The notes: generated from the sequence alone by a model not told the origin. Positions 24,062 to 36,021 are shown, counted from the stretch's first letter. The stretch: 64,000 bases of DNA from an uncultured Spirochaetales bacterium (GCA_944388965.1 CALXKL010000001.1:1-64000), one strand, 5' to 3'. Numbers and translations: made by a program.

Positions 24062-24120
24062 CAAAGCATCTTTCCACACGTGGTCCATACCACGACTAGA
24101 CCCAATTCCATGGAGGGTAA

Positions 24121-27100
24121 ATGATGGTTGCCAGCGGCAAGGTCATAGAACGAAAATACATCGGTTCGGATTTCCAGGAAGTCTGCGAGCTTCCCAATCT
24201 CATCGGAGTCCAGCTTGACAGCTATGAGAGATTCCTTCAGCTCGACAGGATTTCCAAGGGGCTTCAGCCCGACCCGTCGACAGGACTCGAGCATGTCTTC
24301 AGGAACACCTTTCCGATCACCAGCCCCAATGGTGACATGACTCTCAACTACGATGGCTACACCCTGGACTTCGACAACATGAAGTTCACCGAGACCGAAT
24401 GCAAGAAGAAGGGCAGAAGCTACTGTGTACCTGTAAAGGCAAGAATCAACCTTGAACTCAAGAACGGGGAGTTCATCGAGAAGGAGATCTTCTTCGGTGA
24501 CATTCCTCTCATGACTGATAGAGGCACCTTCATCATCAACGGTGCCGAGCGTGTCGTCGTCTCACAGATCCACCGTTCCCCCGGTGTCATCTTCCAGGTC
24601 GAGAAGGGCGTGTATTCCTCGCGCATCATCCCATACCGCGGAAGCTGGCTGGAGTTCGAGATCGACGACAAGAAGAACTGCATCTATGCCAAGATCGACC
24701 GCAAGAAGCGCATTCTCGGCACGCTCTTCCTCCGTGCGATTGGAATCGACTCGAGAGAGAAGATCATCGCCGCCTTCTACAAGGGCGAGAGGATCGCTCT
24801 GAACGAGGAGAGCAGGAACGAGGCTGAGAACCGCTACAGCTACAAGGACATCTATGTCCAGCAGGACGGACAGGAGGTCAAGCTCGTCCGTGCCGGAGAC
24901 ATCCTGCATCCACATGAGATCGATGTGCTCATCGGACAGGGCGTCACCGAGGTCGAGGTCGTCGACACGAAGAGCGAGGACACGCTGCACAGCGAGATGA
25001 TCCTCGCCACGCTGGAGGCGGAGAAGAAGATCACGGCGGATGGCGAGGACGAGCCCACGAAGGAGGAGTACCTCGGAGCCATCTACGCCATCCTCATGCC
25101 AGGCGAGATGATCGCCATGGAGAGGGCGGAGAAGGATCTTCCCGAGATGTTCTTCTCCGAGAGACGCTACGATCTTGGAAAGGTCGGACGCTACAAGTTC
25201 AACAAGAAGTTCGGAGCCGAGGACGACGAGATGGACACCTCCGTCACCGTTCTGCAGCCGATCGACATAGTCCATACGATGGCGTTCCTGATCAAGGTCT
25301 TCAACCGCGAGGCCAACGTCGATGATATCGACCACCTCGGCAACCGCCGTGTCAGGAGTGTCGGAGAGCTTCTCCAGACACAGCTGAGCGCCGCGTTCTC
25401 CAGAATGGAGAGGATCGCCCGCGAGAGGATGAACCTCGAGAGCGAGGGCAACGTGCGCCCGCAGGACGTCATCTCCATCAAGCCGATCGTCGCGGCGGTC
25501 AAGGAGTTCTTCGGATCCAGCCAGCTGTCCCAGTTCATGGACCAGATCAACCCGCTGGCCGAGCTGACGCACAAGAGAAGGCTGAACGCCCTCGGACCCG
25601 GTGGTCTGTCCCGCGACAGGGCGGGATTCGAGGTCCGCGATGTCCATTACACGCATTACGGCAGAATGTGCCCGATTGAGACGCCTGAGGGTCCGAACAT
25701 CGGTCTCATCGTGTCTCTTGCGAACTACACGAAGATCAACGAATACGGCTTCCTCGTGACCCCGTATAGAAAGGTCGTGGACGGAATCGCGACCAGGGAG
25801 GTCGTCGAGCTCGATGCCAACGATGAGGAGAGATACTACATCGCCCAGGCTTCTGCGAAGATCGACCAGGATGGGCATTTCCTCGACAAGGAGGTTCCTG
25901 TCCGTCACCAGGGCGACTACTCCACACGCGAGCCGAAGGACATCAAGTTCATGGACGTGTCGCCCAAGCAGGTCATCTCGGTGGCGGCATCCCTCATTCC
26001 GTTCCTGGAGCATGACGATGCCAACCGTGCCCTGATGGGTTCGAACATGCAGCGCCAGGCCGTTCCCCTCGTGTTCCCGGAGGCCCCCAGGGTCGGTACC
26101 GGCATGGAGGGCAAGGCCGCTTACGACTCCGGAGTCCTGATCAAGGCGAAGAGGGGCGGAGAGGTCGTGTATGTCAGCTCGACCGAGATCCGCGTGCGTG
26201 TCGACAAGGCCGAGGCGGAGATCGAGGGCGAGGTCGACAGATACGAGGTCCAGAAGTTCCAGAGGACCAACCAGGACACCTGCTTCAACCAGAAGCCCAT
26301 TGTCCAGGTTGGCCAGAAGGTCGCCAGAGGCACCGTCCTCGCGGATGGACCCGCGACCCAGAACGGAGAGCTGGCCCTTGGCCGCAACATCCTGGTCGGA
26401 TTCGTCCCATGGAACGGATACAACTACGAGGATGCCGTCCTCATCAGCGAGCGCGTCGTCAGAGAGGACATCTATACATCCATCCACATCAAGGAGTTCT
26501 CCATCGATGTGCGCGAGACGAAGCTCGGACCCGAGAAGCTCACGAGGGACATCCCCAACACGAGCGAGAGGATGGTCGCGAGCCTTGACAGCGATGGTAT
26601 CGTGACGGTCGGCACCTATGTCCGCCCCGGTCAGATCCTGGTCGGAAAGGTCACTCCGAAGTCGGAGAGCGACACCACGCCGGAGTTCAAGCTCCTCAAT
26701 TCGATCTTCGGAGAGAAGGCGAAGGAGGTCAGGGACTCCTCCCTCAAGGTCCCGCATGGAACCGAGGGTACGGTCATCGACATCCAGAGGATGAAGAAGA
26801 GCGAGAAGGACGAGCTGCCTCCTGGAGTCGAGGAGACCGTAACCGTCCTCATCGCGACGAAGAGGAAGCTCACGCAGGGCGACAAGATGGCAGGACGCCA
26901 TGGAAACAAGGGTGTCGTCTCCAGGATCCTTCCTGAAGAGGACATGCCGTACATGGAGGACGGAACCCCGCTCGACGTCTGTCTCAATCCGCTCGGCGTT
27001 CCTTCGCGAATGAACATCGGACAGCTGATGGAGACCCAGCTCGGCTGGGCCGCGGTCAAGCTGGACGAGTGGTACTCCTCTCCCGTGTTCCAGTCGGCTT

Positions 27101-27627
27101 CGATGGAGCAGATCGAGGAGAAGATGAAGGAGGCGGGTCTGCCTGTCACGAGCAAGACCATGCTGCGTGACGGCCGCACCGGCGTCCCGTTCGTCAATCC
27201 TGTATTCTGCGGCTACATCTACTACCTCAAGCTGCACCACCTGGTCGATGACAAGATGCATGCCAGAAGCACGGGCCCGTACTCGCTGGTCACTCAGCAG
27301 CCGCTTGGCGGAAAGGCCCAGTTCGGCGGCCAGAGGCTTGGTGAGATGGAGGTCTGGGCGCTCGAGGCATACGGTGCCGCCAACACGCTGCAGGAGTTGC
27401 TGACGATCAAGTCCGACGACATGATCGGCCGTGTGAAGATCTACGAGTCGATCGTCAAGGGCGAGCCTGCCCAGAATGCAGGAATGCCCGAGGCGTTCAA
27501 TGTCCTGGTCCAGGAGATCAGGGGTCTCGCCCTGGATATGAGCGTGTTCGATGCCAATGGAAGGCAGGTCGCCCTCACCGAACGTGATGAGGAGCTCATC
27601 CAGAAGGCCGAGAAGGGCAACAACTAA
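24121..27627 (+). CDS. rpoB: DNA-directed RNA polymerase subunit beta
   Basis: A 1168-residue catalytic subunit, standard length. Visible landmarks are the rifampicin pocket [33 protein letters not shown] (given here in short: [14 protein letters not shown], then [11 protein letters not shown]), [19 protein letters not shown], and [22 protein letters not shown]. At residue 489 (codon 25585-25587) Asn replaces the Ser found at E. coli position 531, a change known from naturally rifampicin-resistant spirochaetes. GGAGGG lies just upstream; ATG 24121 and 24124 are both possible. rpoC follows after 15 bases. Confidence 0.97.
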   Translation: MMVASGKVIERKYIGSDFQEVCELPNLIGVQLDSYERFLQLDRISKGLQPDPSTGLEHVFRNTFPITSPNGDMTLNYDGYTLDFDNMKFTETECKKKGRSYCVPVKARINLELKNGEFIEKEIFFGDIPLMTDRGTFIINGAERVVVSQIHRSPGVIFQVEKGVYSSRIIPYRGSWLEFEIDDKKNCIYAKIDRKKRILGTLFLRAIGIDSREKIIAAFYKGERIALNEESRNEAENRYSYKDIYVQQDGQEVKLVRAGDILHPHEIDVLIGQGVTEVEVVDTKSEDTLHSEMILATLEAEKKITADGEDEPTKEEYLGAIYAILMPGEMIAMERAEKDLPEMFFSERRYDLGKVGRYKFNKKFGAEDDEMDTSVTVLQPIDIVHTMAFLIKVFNREANVDDIDHLGNRRVRSVGELLQTQLSAAFSRMERIARERMNLESEGNVRPQDVISIKPIVAAVKEFFGSSQLSQFMDQINPLAELTHKRRLNALGPGGLSRDRAGFEVRDVHYTHYGRMCPIETPEGPNIGLIVSLANYTKINEYGFLVTPYRKVVDGIATREVVELDANDEERYYIAQASAKIDQDGHFLDKEVPVRHQGDYSTREPKDIKFMDVSPKQVISVAASLIPFLEHDDANRALMGSNMQRQAVPLVFPEAPRVGTGMEGKAAYDSGVLIKAKRGGEVVYVSSTEIRVRVDKAEAEIEGEVDRYEVQKFQRTNQDTCFNQKPIVQVGQKVARGTVLADGPATQNGELALGRNILVGFVPWNGYNYEDAVLISERVVREDIYTSIHIKEFSIDVRETKLGPEKLTRDIPNTSERMVASLDSDGIVTVGTYVRPGQILVGKVTPKSESDTTPEFKLLNSIFGEKAKEVRDSSLKVPHGTEGTVIDIQRMKKSEKDELPPGVEETVTVLIATKRKLTQGDKMAGRHGNKGVVSRILPEEDMPYMEDGTPLDVCLNPLGVPSRMNIGQLMETQLGWAAVKLDEWYSSPVFQSASMEQIEEKMKEAGLPVTSKTMLRDGRTGVPFVNPVFCGYIYYLKLHHLVDDKMHARSTGPYSLVTQQPLGGKAQFGGQRLGEMEVWALEAYGAANTLQELLTIKSDDMIGRVKIYESIVKGEPAQNAGMPEAFNVLVQEIRGLALDMSVFDANGRQVALTERDEELIQKAEKGNN

Positions 27628-27642
27628 AGGAGAAAAGAGGCA

Positions 27643-30600
27643 ATGAGAGAAATTCAGGATTTTGACAGCATTCGCATCAGGCTTGCTTCTCCCGAGCAGA
27701 TCCTCGCCTGGTCATATGGCGAGGTCAAGAAGCCCGAGACCATAAACTACAGGACTCTCCGCCCCGAGAAGGACGGCCTCTTCTGTGAGAGGATATTCGG
27801 AACGACGAAGGAATGGGAGTGCTACTGCGGCAAGTTCAAGTCCATCCGCTACAAGGGAATGGTATGCGACCGCTGTGGAGTCGAGGTCACGAGCACGAAG
27901 GTCCGCCGCGAGAGGATGGGCCACATCACTCTTGCCAGCCCGGTGTCCCACATCTGGTACTACAGGAGCGTGCCTTCCCGCATGTCCCTTCTCCTGGACA
28001 TCAGCAGGACGAATCTCCAGTCCATCCTGTATTATGAGAAGTATGTCGTCACGGATCCCGGCGACACCGACCTGAAGCTCAAGCAGCTGCTGACCGAGGA
28101 CCAGTATATGGAGGCGGTCGACCGCTATGGCGAGGACGCTTTCAAGGCCGGTATGGGTGCGGAGGCCATCAGGGTCCTCCTTGCCGCTCTCGACCTCGAT
28201 GCACTCAGCGAGGAGCTCAGGGAGCAGATGAGGGCCAAGAAGGACACCAAGGACGCCCGTCTTCTCAAGAGGATCAAGGTCTGCGAGGACTTCCGCGATT
28301 CCGGCAACAGGCCGGAGTGGATGATCCTCACCGTCATCCCCGTCATCCCGCCGGATCTCAGACCGATGGTCCAGCTCGACGGTGGACGTTTTGCAACGAG
28401 TGATCTCAACGATCTCTATAGAAGGGTCATCAACAGGAACAACCGTCTGCAGAGGCTCATCAGCCTCCACGCTCCCGACATCATCATCCGCAACGAGAAG
28501 AGGATGCTCCAGGAGGCTGTCGATGCGCTTTTCGACAACTCCAAGAGGAAGAGGGTCGTCAAGGGTGCCTCCAACAGACCGCTCAAGTCGCTGTCCGACC
28601 TTCTGAAGGGAAAGCAGGGCAGGTTCCGCCAGAACCTGCTCGGAAAGCGTGTCGACTATTCGGGCCGTTCCGTCATCGTCGTCGGTCCGGAACTCAAGAT
28701 CTACCAGTGCGGAGTCCCCTCCAAGATGGCTCTCGAGCTCTTCAAGCCGTTCATCATGCGCAAGCTGGTCCAGAAGGACGTCGCCCTCAATGTCAAGAGG
28801 GCCAAGACGCTTGTCGAGCAGGAGACGCCCGAGGTGTGGGCGATTCTCGACGAGGTCGTCAAGGAGCATCCCGTGATGCTCAACCGTGCACCTACGCTGC
28901 ACCGTCTCGGCATCCAGGCCTTCGAGCCTGTCCTGGTCGATGGAAAGGCCCTCAAGCTGCATCCTCTCGTATGTCATGCCTTCAACGCGGACTTCGATGG
29001 TGACCAGATGGCCATCCATGTGCCTCTGACGCAGGCGGCTCAGCTCGAGTGCTGGACGCTCATGCTCTCGGCGACGAACCTGCTCGATCCCGCCAACGGA
29101 AAGCCCATCGTCTATCCTTCCCAGGACATGGTCCTCGGAATCTTCTATCTGACGAAGCAGATGGAGAACGCCCATGGCCAGGGACATTATTACAACTCCC
29201 TCGACGAGATCGAGGTCGCCATCGATGCAGGAGCGGTCAGCTACAACGCCATGATCCGCTTCCGCTTCAAGGAGGGCCTTGTCATCGTGTCCGAGGACGG
29301 AAGCAAGACCGTCGCGGACGGCAGGACATGGTTCGAGACGACTCCGGGAAGGGTCATCTTCAACGCATCCCTGCCTGAAGGTGTTCCTTTCCAGAACTAT
29401 GTCCTGGGCGACAAGCAGCTCAAGAAGGTCATCGGAGAGACGATCAGGGAGAAGAAGGCGTCCATCGCCATCAAGCTCCTGGATTCCATCAAGGACGTCG
29501 GATACAAGTATGCCACGCTGTTCGGCGCCACGATCGGTCTGTCCGACATGATCATACCCGACACCAAGGGCGCTCTTGTGGAGAAGGCCAACGAGGAGCA
29601 GAGCCAGATCCTTTCCCAGTACAGGAGCGGCCAGATCACGCAGGAGGAGCGCTACAACAGGATCATCGGCCTGTGGTCCAGTACCAACGACCGCCTCACC
29701 GACGACCTGATGAACCAGCTCGAGAAGAGCCAGAACGGCTTCAATCCGCTTTATCTGATGGCTGTCTCCGGTGCAAGAGGAAGCAGGACGCAGATCAGGC
29801 AGCTTGGCGCTATGCGCGGCCTCATGGCCCGCCCGAGCGGCGATATCATCGAGTTCCCGATCAAGTCCAACTTCAAGGAAGGTCTGAGCATCATCGAGTT
29901 CTTCATCTCCACCAACGGTGCGAGAAAGGGACTTTCCGATACGGCACTCAAGACCGCAGAGGCCGGCTATCTCACCAGAAGGCTGGTCGACATCTCGCAG
30001 GACGTCGTCGTCAACATCGACGACTGCCACACCATCAACGGCATCTGGAGAACGGCCATCAAGGATGGAGACGAGATTGTCGAGCATCTGTCCGACAGGA
30101 TCGTCGGACGTTGCCCTGTGGATGATGTCGTGCATCCGTTCCTCAAGGATTCCGAGGGTCGTCCCGTCGTGCTTGCCAAGGCGAACGAGGAGATCGACGA
30201 GGATACCGCGAAGGCCATCGAGGATGCCGGCATCGAGGCCGTCTATCTCAGGACGGTGCTCACCTGCGAAGCCCAGTACGGCGTCTGTGCCAAGTGCTAT
30301 GGAAGGAATCTGGCCAACAACAGGCCGGTCGAGATCGGCGAAGCCGTCGGAACCATAGCCGCGCAGTCCATCGGACAGCCTGGAACCCAGCTGACGATGA
30401 GGACGTTCCATGTCGGTGGAACCGCGACTGCATCCACCGAGGCCAACGCCCTTACGTTCGACCATGCGGTCATCGTCGGAGACATATCCTCCAACTATGT
30501 CATGAGACAGAGCGATGGTAGGAAGGTCTTCCCGAGAAAGGGTACGGTGAAGATCTACCGTGTCCTGCTCGAGCTCACGGGCATGTACGATGAGCTAACG

Positions 30601-32028
30601 AGCCATGACGTCAGGACGGAGGAGGGCTCTCTCGTGCTCTCGCCGGTCGCCAAGGGAAGCGACATTTACGTCAAGGACGGCGTCGTGTGCACAAGCGCCT
30701 TCAACGGATTCGTCACGACTCTCGGAGACAGGACCTTCATCGTGTCCAAGGCCGTGGACCATCGTGTCGCGCCCGGAAGCGAGCTGTGCGTGGAGCCGTA
30801 TCAGGTTGTCGAGGCCGGAAAGCCGATCGTCGAGTTCGATCCGTTCAGCGAGCCCATCATCGCAGAGCATGCCGGAAAGGTGCTCTTCGCGGACATCAAG
30901 GAGGGATCCACCCTCATCAACGAAGTCAACGAGGACACCGGAAACATCGAGAGGAAGATTACGGAGCACAACCTCGAGAATCTGCAGCCGAGAATCGTCA
31001 TCGAGAGTGCAGATGGAGAGTCCTATACATATCTTCTTCCCGGTGGTGCCTATCTGCAGGTCGCCGAGATGGAGGAGGTCGGCATCGGTGCGGTTCTTGC
31101 CAAGCTGTCCAAGGCCTCCCAGAAGACGAAGGACATCACCGGTGGTCTTCCCCGTGTCGGAGAGCTCTTCGAGGCGAGGATGCCGAAGGATCCGGCTGTG
31201 CTTGCGCAGGTCTCCGGTACCGTCCATATCGGCCAGGTCGTCAAGAGCAAGAGGATCATCGAGATCGAGGATGCCTTCGGAAGAAGATACAAGCATTCCG
31301 TTCCGCTCTCTTCGAACCTGCTTGTGCGTGATGACGAGGTCGTCCAGGCCGCAGAGCCGCTGTGCGATGGAGCCAAGGATCCTCATGACATCCTGAACAT
31401 CCTCGGCGAGAACGCCCTTCAGACGTTCCTTGTCGACGAGGTCCAGCAGGTCTACAGGATGCAGGGCGTCGACATCAACGACAAGCACCTGGGAATCATC
31501 ATCCGCCAGATGCTGAGGAAGGTCCAGATCGTCCAGGTGGGCGACACGAACTTCATCTATCAGCAGCAGGTCGACAAGTTCAAGTTCCAGGCCGAGAACG
31601 AGCGCGTCATCGCCCAGGGCGGTCAGCCCGCCGTGGCACGTCCGCTCCTGCTCGGTATCACGAGGGCATCCCTGTCGATCGACAGCTTCATCTCCGCCGC
31701 CTCCTTCCAGGAGACCACGAAGGTATTGACAAACGCTGCGATTGCTGGTAGTAAAGATGAGCTCAGAGGTCTCAAGGAGAATGTCATCATTGGACATCTC
31801 ATCCCTGCTGGTACAGGTATGAAGAAGTACAGGAACATTCAGCTTGACCCTGGACAGCTGGAGGAGCTTCAGAGACAGGTCGAGAGAATCAAGGCCGAGC
31901 GCAAGGCTGCGGAGGAGCTTGAGGAAGACGACTTCGATGTTGAAGATATCGCTGGAATGAAGTCCGTGGGAGACTTTGGAGAGGCCGAAGCCGAGAACGT
32001 CGGCGACGACATGAATGATGGGGAGTGA
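27643..32028 (+). CDS. rpoC: DNA-directed RNA polymerase subunit beta'
   Basis: A 1461-residue subunit holding the active-site magnesium in [16 protein letters not shown]. It has the N-terminal zinc ribbon [20 protein letters not shown] (residues ~64-83), [23 protein letters not shown] (the switch region, here abbreviated), and the second zinc site with [13 protein letters not shown]. The C-terminus ends in an acidic tail rich in Glu and Asp. It is linked to rpoB by 15 bases. AAAGGAGAAAAGAGG precedes ATG 27643. The region near 31726 contains promoter-like boxes. Confidence 0.97.
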   Translation: MREIQDFDSIRIRLASPEQILAWSYGEVKKPETINYRTLRPEKDGLFCERIFGTTKEWECYCGKFKSIRYKGMVCDRCGVEVTSTKVRRERMGHITLASPVSHIWYYRSVPSRMSLLLDISRTNLQSILYYEKYVVTDPGDTDLKLKQLLTEDQYMEAVDRYGEDAFKAGMGAEAIRVLLAALDLDALSEELREQMRAKKDTKDARLLKRIKVCEDFRDSGNRPEWMILTVIPVIPPDLRPMVQLDGGRFATSDLNDLYRRVINRNNRLQRLISLHAPDIIIRNEKRMLQEAVDALFDNSKRKRVVKGASNRPLKSLSDLLKGKQGRFRQNLLGKRVDYSGRSVIVVGPELKIYQCGVPSKMALELFKPFIMRKLVQKDVALNVKRAKTLVEQETPEVWAILDEVVKEHPVMLNRAPTLHRLGIQAFEPVLVDGKALKLHPLVCHAFNADFDGDQMAIHVPLTQAAQLECWTLMLSATNLLDPANGKPIVYPSQDMVLGIFYLTKQMENAHGQGHYYNSLDEIEVAIDAGAVSYNAMIRFRFKEGLVIVSEDGSKTVADGRTWFETTPGRVIFNASLPEGVPFQNYVLGDKQLKKVIGETIREKKASIAIKLLDSIKDVGYKYATLFGATIGLSDMIIPDTKGALVEKANEEQSQILSQYRSGQITQEERYNRIIGLWSSTNDRLTDDLMNQLEKSQNGFNPLYLMAVSGARGSRTQIRQLGAMRGLMARPSGDIIEFPIKSNFKEGLSIIEFFISTNGARKGLSDTALKTAEAGYLTRRLVDISQDVVVNIDDCHTINGIWRTAIKDGDEIVEHLSDRIVGRCPVDDVVHPFLKDSEGRPVVLAKANEEIDEDTAKAIEDAGIEAVYLRTVLTCEAQYGVCAKCYGRNLANNRPVEIGEAVGTIAAQSIGQPGTQLTMRTFHVGGTATASTEANALTFDHAVIVGDISSNYVMRQSDGRKVFPRKGTVKIYRVLLELTGMYDELTSHDVRTEEGSLVLSPVAKGSDIYVKDGVVCTSAFNGFVTTLGDRTFIVSKAVDHRVAPGSELCVEPYQVVEAGKPIVEFDPFSEPIIAEHAGKVLFADIKEGSTLINEVNEDTGNIERKITEHNLENLQPRIVIESADGESYTYLLPGGAYLQVAEMEEVGIGAVLAKLSKASQKTKDITGGLPRVGELFEARMPKDPAVLAQVSGTVHIGQVVKSKRIIEIEDAFGRRYKHSVPLSSNLLVRDDEVVQAAEPLCDGAKDPHDILNILGENALQTFLVDEVQQVYRMQGVDINDKHLGIIIRQMLRKVQIVQVGDTNFIYQQQVDKFKFQAENERVIAQGGQPAVARPLLLGITRASLSIDSFISAASFQETTKVLTNAAIAGSKDELRGLKENVIIGHLIPAGTGMKKYRNIQLDPGQLEELQRQVERIKAERKAAEELEEDDFDVEDIAGMKSVGDFGEAEAENVGDDMNDGE
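31726..31754 (+). promoter_or_regulatory. Possible internal promoter in rpoC for rpsL-rpsG
   Basis: TTGACA (31726-31731), 17 bases, TAGTAA (31749-31754), in a short stretch of rpoC whose codons are less GC-rich than usual. It lies 410 bases before rpsL. Confidence 0.25.
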
Positions 32029-32090
32029 GCCTGTCGGCCCGCTTCCCGTTCTCCAGGAAGGTCTCATGCTGACCATGGAATTCGATAGAT

Positions 32091-32141
32091 GTGCCGCCTG
32101 TGCGGCACAGGGCGGCGCAGTGTGAGGGTGTCCGCCCACAC
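32091..32141 (+). promoter_or_regulatory. Two hairpins in the rpoC-rpsL gap
   Basis: A perfect 7-bp stem GTGCCGC/GCGGCAC (32091-32108, loop CTGT) is followed by GTGT..GGG/CCC..ACAC (32120-32141). No U tract, so they are more likely processing or translational control sites than a terminator. Confidence 0.4.
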
Positions 32142-32164
32142 AAAAGAACGGAGTGTATCGAAAG

Positions 32165-32539
32165 ATGCCTACAATCAATCAGCTGGTAAGAAAGGGCAGG
32201 ACGAGCGCCAAGAACAAGACGAAGTCTCCTGCTCTTGAGGGTTGCCCTCAGAAGAGGGGAACCTGCACAAGAGTCATGACGGTGACGCCGAAGAAGCCTA
32301 ACTCTGCTCTCAGAAAGGTCGCCCGTGTCCGTCTGTCGAACGGAATCGAAGTCACTGCCTATATCCCTGGTATCGGCCACAACCTCCAGGAGCACTCGGT
32401 TGTCCTGGTCAGGGGCGGAAGGGTCAAGGACCTTCCTGGTGTCCGCTATCACATCGTCCGCGGCAGCAAGGATACCCTTGGCGTCGCCGACAGGAAGAGA
32501 AGCCGCTCGAAGTACGGCGCAAAGAAGCCCAAGGCCTGA
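32165..32539 (+). CDS. rpsL: 30S ribosomal protein S12
   Basis: A 124-residue decoding-centre protein. It has the highly conserved segments [38 protein letters not shown] and [27 protein letters not shown]. The lysine in TPKKPNS whose change gives streptomycin resistance in E. coli is wild type. ATG 32165 is chosen over the GTG at 32153 because the protein family starts with MPTINQL. rpsG follows after 18 bases. Confidence 0.97.
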   Translation: MPTINQLVRKGRTSAKNKTKSPALEGCPQKRGTCTRVMTVTPKKPNSALRKVARVRLSNGIEVTAYIPGIGHNLQEHSVVLVRGGRVKDLPGVRYHIVRGSKDTLGVADRKRSRSKYGAKKPKA

Positions 32540-32554
32540 GCGAGGAGGATATAG

Positions 32555-33025
<471 letters not shown>

Positions 33026-33048
33026 TCTGACGGTCATCGCCTTCGATG

Positions 33049-33074
33049 AGCAGTCCTTCGGGACTGCTTTTTTC
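33049..33074 (+). terminator. Rho-independent terminator of the rpoBC-rpsLG cluster
   Basis: A perfect stem AGCAGTCC (33049-33056), TTCG tetraloop, GGACTGCT (33061-33068), then a T run to 33073. Confidence 0.93.
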
Positions 33075-33094
33075 GTCTCACAGGCATGATGAAG

Positions 33095-33129
33095 AAAGAG
33101 GGTGGCGGAAATCCCGTCACCCTCTTTTT
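33095..33129. terminator. Second terminator, shared with the convergent TSCPD gene
   Basis: AAAGAGGGTG (33095-33104) pairs with CACCCTCTTT (33118-33127); TTTTT extends on the plus strand and TTTCTTC on the minus strand, so it can work in both directions. Confidence 0.8.
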
Positions 33130-33146
33130 AACCCGGCAGTGCCGGC

Positions 33147-33398
33147 TCAGTCGTCCAGAGCCTGTCTGATCGCCTTTGCCAGCTGGTCCGGGCAGCTCGT
33201 GTTCTTCATGCCGCACCGTGTGCCTTCCAGCTTGGTCGCAATCAGCCGGGCATCCATGTCCTCGCAGAGCTTGCCGATACCTTTCAGGTTGCCGTTGCAG
33301 CCCCCGAGGAACGAGACGTCGTGGAGCCTGCCGTCGGAATCGATGTCGAAGTCGATCTGGCGTGAGCATGTGCCTCTGGTACCATATGTGTAGTGCAT
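33147..33398 (-). CDS. TSCPD domain protein (TIGR03905 type)
   Basis: An 83-residue protein with the pattern TYGTRGTCSRQIDFDIDSDG, FLGGCNGNLKGI and the C-terminal NTSCPDQLAKAI that names the family. Conserved cysteines (C11, C34, C62 and C69) suggest a metal or redox site. Related domains occur at the C-terminus of B12-dependent ribonucleotide reductases; the free-standing form has no proven role. GACAGGAGAAAAGGG lies before the minus-strand ATG at 33398. It is a single gene between the rpoBC and tuf units. Confidence 0.85.
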   Translation of the reverse strand: MHYTYGTRGTCSRQIDFDIDSDGRLHDVSFLGGCNGNLKGIGKLCEDMDARLIATKLEGTRCGMKNTSCPDQLAKAIRQALDD

Positions 33399-33424
33399 TT
33401 TCCCTTTTCTCCTGTCGATTGCAG

Positions 33425-33453
33425 AAAATAGTACAAAAGGCGGATAAAGGCAA
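33425..33453 (-). promoter_or_regulatory. Candidate promoter of the TSCPD gene
   Basis: On the minus strand TTGCCT (33453-33448), 17 bases, TATTTT (33430-33425), 27 bases before the start codon. Confidence 0.4.
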
Positions 33454-33487
33454 TGCGCTTAACTGACTATAATACAAAAGAATATTG

Positions 33488-33516
33488 TTGACATTTTTTC
33501 TTAATGCCGATATATT
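33488..33516 (+). promoter_or_regulatory. Consensus promoter of tuf and the S10 operon
   Basis: TTGACA (33488-33493), exactly 17 bases, TATATT (33511-33516). It gives a 5' leader of about 270 bases before tuf. A perfect TATAAT at 33468-33473 may mark a second upstream start point. The leader 33524-33764 holds no gene that I can support; a 50-codon frame from ATG 33534 has no ribosome site. Confidence 0.75.
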
Positions 33517-33764
33517 GGTCATCGTGTCTGCCCATGGGACGGCGTTTCCATGTGCATTCACGTGAGCCAAACTGGCTTCGCGGGAGAGCAGAGTCGGGTG
33601 GTTCCAGAAGAATGGTTTTTGATATCCATACGTACGTCGGCCTGACGGATGCTCATGTCGACCTCTGGTTCTACTCAAGATTCTAAAGACACTTCCACTA
33701 CGCTTAGCCTGTTTGTTCACAAGGGATTGGTAAAGGCCTTGGCCTTTATGACAATACTATTTTG

Positions 33765-33788
33765 TTGTGACCTCAAGTCACAAGGAGG
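33765..33788 (+). promoter_or_regulatory. Hairpin abutting the tuf ribosome-binding site
   Basis: TTGTGAC (33765-33771), loop CTCAA, GTCACAA (33777-33783), a perfect 7-bp stem that ends on the base before GGAGG (33784-33788). It could modulate tuf translation or shield the 5' side of the Shine-Dalgarno. Just upstream, TAAAGGCC/GGCCTTTA forms another short palindrome. Confidence 0.5.
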
Positions 33789-33793
33789 AACTG

Positions 33794-34984
33794 ATGGCTA
33801 AGGAAAAATTCGAAAGAACTAAGCCACACGTAAACGTTGGTACCATCGGTCACGTCGACCATGGTAAGACCACTCTCACAGCTGCTATCACTATGCACTG
33901 TGCAAGACTGTTCGGCGACAAGGCCCTCAACTACGATGCTATCGATAACGCACCGGAAGAGAAGGCACGTGGTATCACCATCAACACGAGACACGTCGAG
34001 TACCAGTCCAAGAACCGCCACTACGCACACGTCGACTGCCCGGGCCACGCTGACTACATCAAGAACATGATCACCGGTGCTGCCCAGATGGATGGTGCCA
34101 TCATCGTCGTCGCAGCAACTGATGGTGCAATGGCTCAGACCAAGGAGCACATCCTTCTTGCCCGCCAGGTTGGTGTTCCCTGCATCATCGTCTTCATCAA
34201 CAAGTGCGACCAGGTCGACGATCCCGACCTCATCGATCTCGTCGAGGAGGAGATGAGAGACCTTCTCACCGAGTATGGCTTCGACGGTGCCAACTGCCCT
34301 GTCATCAGGGGATCCGCCTACCAGGCCATGACCAACCCCGACGATCCCGAGGCAACCAAGTGCATCGACGAGCTGCTCGACGCGATGGATGCATACATCC
34401 CGCTTCCTGAGAGAGCTGTCGACAAGCCCTTCCTCATGCCGATCGAGGACATCTTCTCCATCTCCGGACGTGGAACCGTCGTCACCGGTCGTGTCGAGTC
34501 CGGCGTCGTCCACGTCAACGATCCCGTTTCCATCGTCGGAATCAGGGAGACCAAGGATACGGTCGTCACCGGTGTCGAGATGTTCAACAAGCTTCTTGAC
34601 GAGGGACAGGCTGGAGACAACATCGGTGCTCTTCTCAGAGGCATCGACAAGAAGGAGGTCGTCCGCGGACAGGTTCTTGCAAAGCCCAAGTCGATCACGC
34701 CGCACGCCAAGTTCACCGGCGCCGTCTACGTGCTCAGCAAGGACGAGGGTGGCCGTCACTCTCCGTTCTTCACCGGATATCGCCCCCAGTTCTACTTCAG
34801 AACCACCGACATCACGGGAACCGTCACCCTTCCTGCTGGAAAGGAGATGGTCATGCCTGGCGATCACACGGAGATCGAGGTCGAGCTGATCCACCAGGTC
34901 GCTATGGACAAGGGACTCCGCTTCGCTATCCGCGAGGGTGGTAGGACTGTCGCTTCCGGTCAGGTCACCGAGATCAAGGACTGA
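33794..34984 (+). CDS. tuf: Elongation factor Tu
   Basis: A 396-residue GTPase that delivers aminoacyl-tRNA to the ribosome. The G motifs are [17 protein letters not shown] and NKCDQVDD. The effector loop carries [11 protein letters not shown]. Domains 2 and 3 are complete, ending in [16 protein letters not shown] 33794 has AAGGAGG 5 bases upstream. It heads the S10 operon, an arrangement also known from Treponema. Base usage shows strongly biased, highly expressed codons. A GC-rich hairpin follows before rpsJ. Confidence 0.97.
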   Translation: MAKEKFERTKPHVNVGTIGHVDHGKTTLTAAITMHCARLFGDKALNYDAIDNAPEEKARGITINTRHVEYQSKNRHYAHVDCPGHADYIKNMITGAAQMDGAIIVVAATDGAMAQTKEHILLARQVGVPCIIVFINKCDQVDDPDLIDLVEEEMRDLLTEYGFDGANCPVIRGSAYQAMTNPDDPEATKCIDELLDAMDAYIPLPERAVDKPFLMPIEDIFSISGRGTVVTGRVESGVVHVNDPVSIVGIRETKDTVVTGVEMFNKLLDEGQAGDNIGALLRGIDKKEVVRGQVLAKPKSITPHAKFTGAVYVLSKDEGGRHSPFFTGYRPQFYFRTTDITGTVTLPAGKEMVMPGDHTEIEVELIHQVAMDKGLRFAIREGGRTVASGQVTEIKD

Positions 34985-35007
34985 GCCTGAAGAGCCTTAT
35001 GTAATCT

Positions 35008-35030
35008 TGCCGGGGAGCTGATCCCCGGCA
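35008..35030 (+). terminator. Hairpin between tuf and rpsJ (partial terminator or processing site)
   Basis: A perfect 8-bp stem TGCCGGGG (35008-35015) / CCCCGGCA (35023-35030). No U run directly follows. It may set the higher level of tuf over the ribosomal genes by partial termination or by blocking 3' decay. Confidence 0.5.
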
Positions 35031-35061
35031 GGATCATTCTGATTTTTGGAGATTTTTAAAA

Positions 35062-35370
35062 ATGGCAAATGAAAGAATTCGTGTCAGACTTAGAGGCTTT
35101 GATGTTGAACTCGTAGAGCAGAGCTCCAAGTCTATTGTCCAGACCGTCGTCAAGGCAGGTGCGAAGGTTTCCGGCCCAGTGCCACTTCCGACCCGTATCA
35201 ACAAGTACACCGTCTTGAGATCGCCTCATGTCAACAAGAAATCCCGTGAGCAGTTCGAGATGAGAACCCACAAGAGGCTGATCGACATTCTGGATCCAAC
35301 TCCCAAGGTTGTGGAAGCCCTTATGAAGCTTGAACTCCCTGCAGGTGTGGATGTTGAAATTAAACAGTGA
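35062..35370 (+). CDS. rpsJ: 30S ribosomal protein S10
   Basis: A 102-residue protein of the 30S head that also pairs with NusB in antitermination. It has [53 protein letters not shown] and [12 protein letters not shown] (quoted in parts). GGAG lies 10 bases before ATG 35062; the gap to rplC is 16 bases. First ribosomal gene of the merged S10-spc-alpha cluster. Confidence 0.96.
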   Translation: MANERIRVRLRGFDVELVEQSSKSIVQTVVKAGAKVSGPVPLPTRINKYTVLRSPHVNKKSREQFEMRTHKRLIDILDPTPKVVEALMKLELPAGVDVEIKQ

Positions 35371-35386
35371 GAAGTTGAGGTAAGAG

Positions 35387-36010
35387 ATGTTAGGGCTTAT
35401 CGGCAAAAAGATTGGTATGACACAGGTGTTCGACGACAATGGCGTCCTCACTCCTGTGACAGTGATTAAGATAGAGGACAATGTCGTTGTCGGAAACAGG
35501 ACCCAGGAGGCGAACGGCTACGTCGCCACCGTCCTCGCATCCGGCGACATGAAGGAGAGCCGTGCCACGAAGCCGTACGCAGGACAGTTCAAGCAGGCAG
35601 GATGCCCTGTCAAGAAGACTGTCATGGAGATGAGGGACTTCGACAAGGAGGTCCAGATCGGCGACGTGCTCGGTGTTGATATGTTCAAGGACATTGCGTT
35701 CGTCGATGTGACAGGCACGTCCAAGGGCAAGGGCTTCCAGGGCGGCATGAAGCGCTACGGTTTCGGTGGCGGTCGTGCGACCCATGGTTCGAAGTTCCAC
35801 AGGGACCTTGGCGGTACCGCAATGTCATCGACGCCCTCCCGCACCTTCAAGGGCCACAGAATGGCTGGCCACATGGGTGCCGAGAGAACCACCATCCAGA
35901 ATCTGAAGGTGGTCGCAGTCGACAGTGAGATGCAGGTTCTCATGGTCAAGGGCGCAGTCCCCGGACCGACAATGAGCACCGTCATCGTCAAGAAAGCAAT
36001 CAAGAAGTAG
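35387..36010 (+). CDS. rplC: 50S ribosomal protein L3
   Basis: A 207-residue early-assembly protein near the peptidyl-transferase centre. It starts [19 protein letters not shown] and contains the central loop [23 protein letters not shown] with the methylatable Gln region, and [10 protein letters not shown]. 16 bases after rpsJ; rplD starts 11 bases after its stop. Confidence 0.96.
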   Translation: MLGLIGKKIGMTQVFDDNGVLTPVTVIKIEDNVVVGNRTQEANGYVATVLASGDMKESRATKPYAGQFKQAGCPVKKTVMEMRDFDKEVQIGDVLGVDMFKDIAFVDVTGTSKGKGFQGGMKRYGFGGGRATHGSKFHRDLGGTAMSSTPSRTFKGHRMAGHMGAERTTIQNLKVVAVDSEMQVLMVKGAVPGPTMSTVIVKKAIKK

Positions 36011-36021
36011 TGGGGCTAGAG

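Noticed and set aside
24562-27261. Long minus-strand frames opposite rpoB, rpoC, clpB and glgP
   Set aside because: They are shadows caused by high GC at third codon positions; the opposite strands encode recognisable full-length proteins.
33504-33686. 60-codon ORF in the tuf leader
   Set aside because: Its first codons lie upstream of the predicted start point, and the next ATG (33534) has no ribosome site; no family resemblance.
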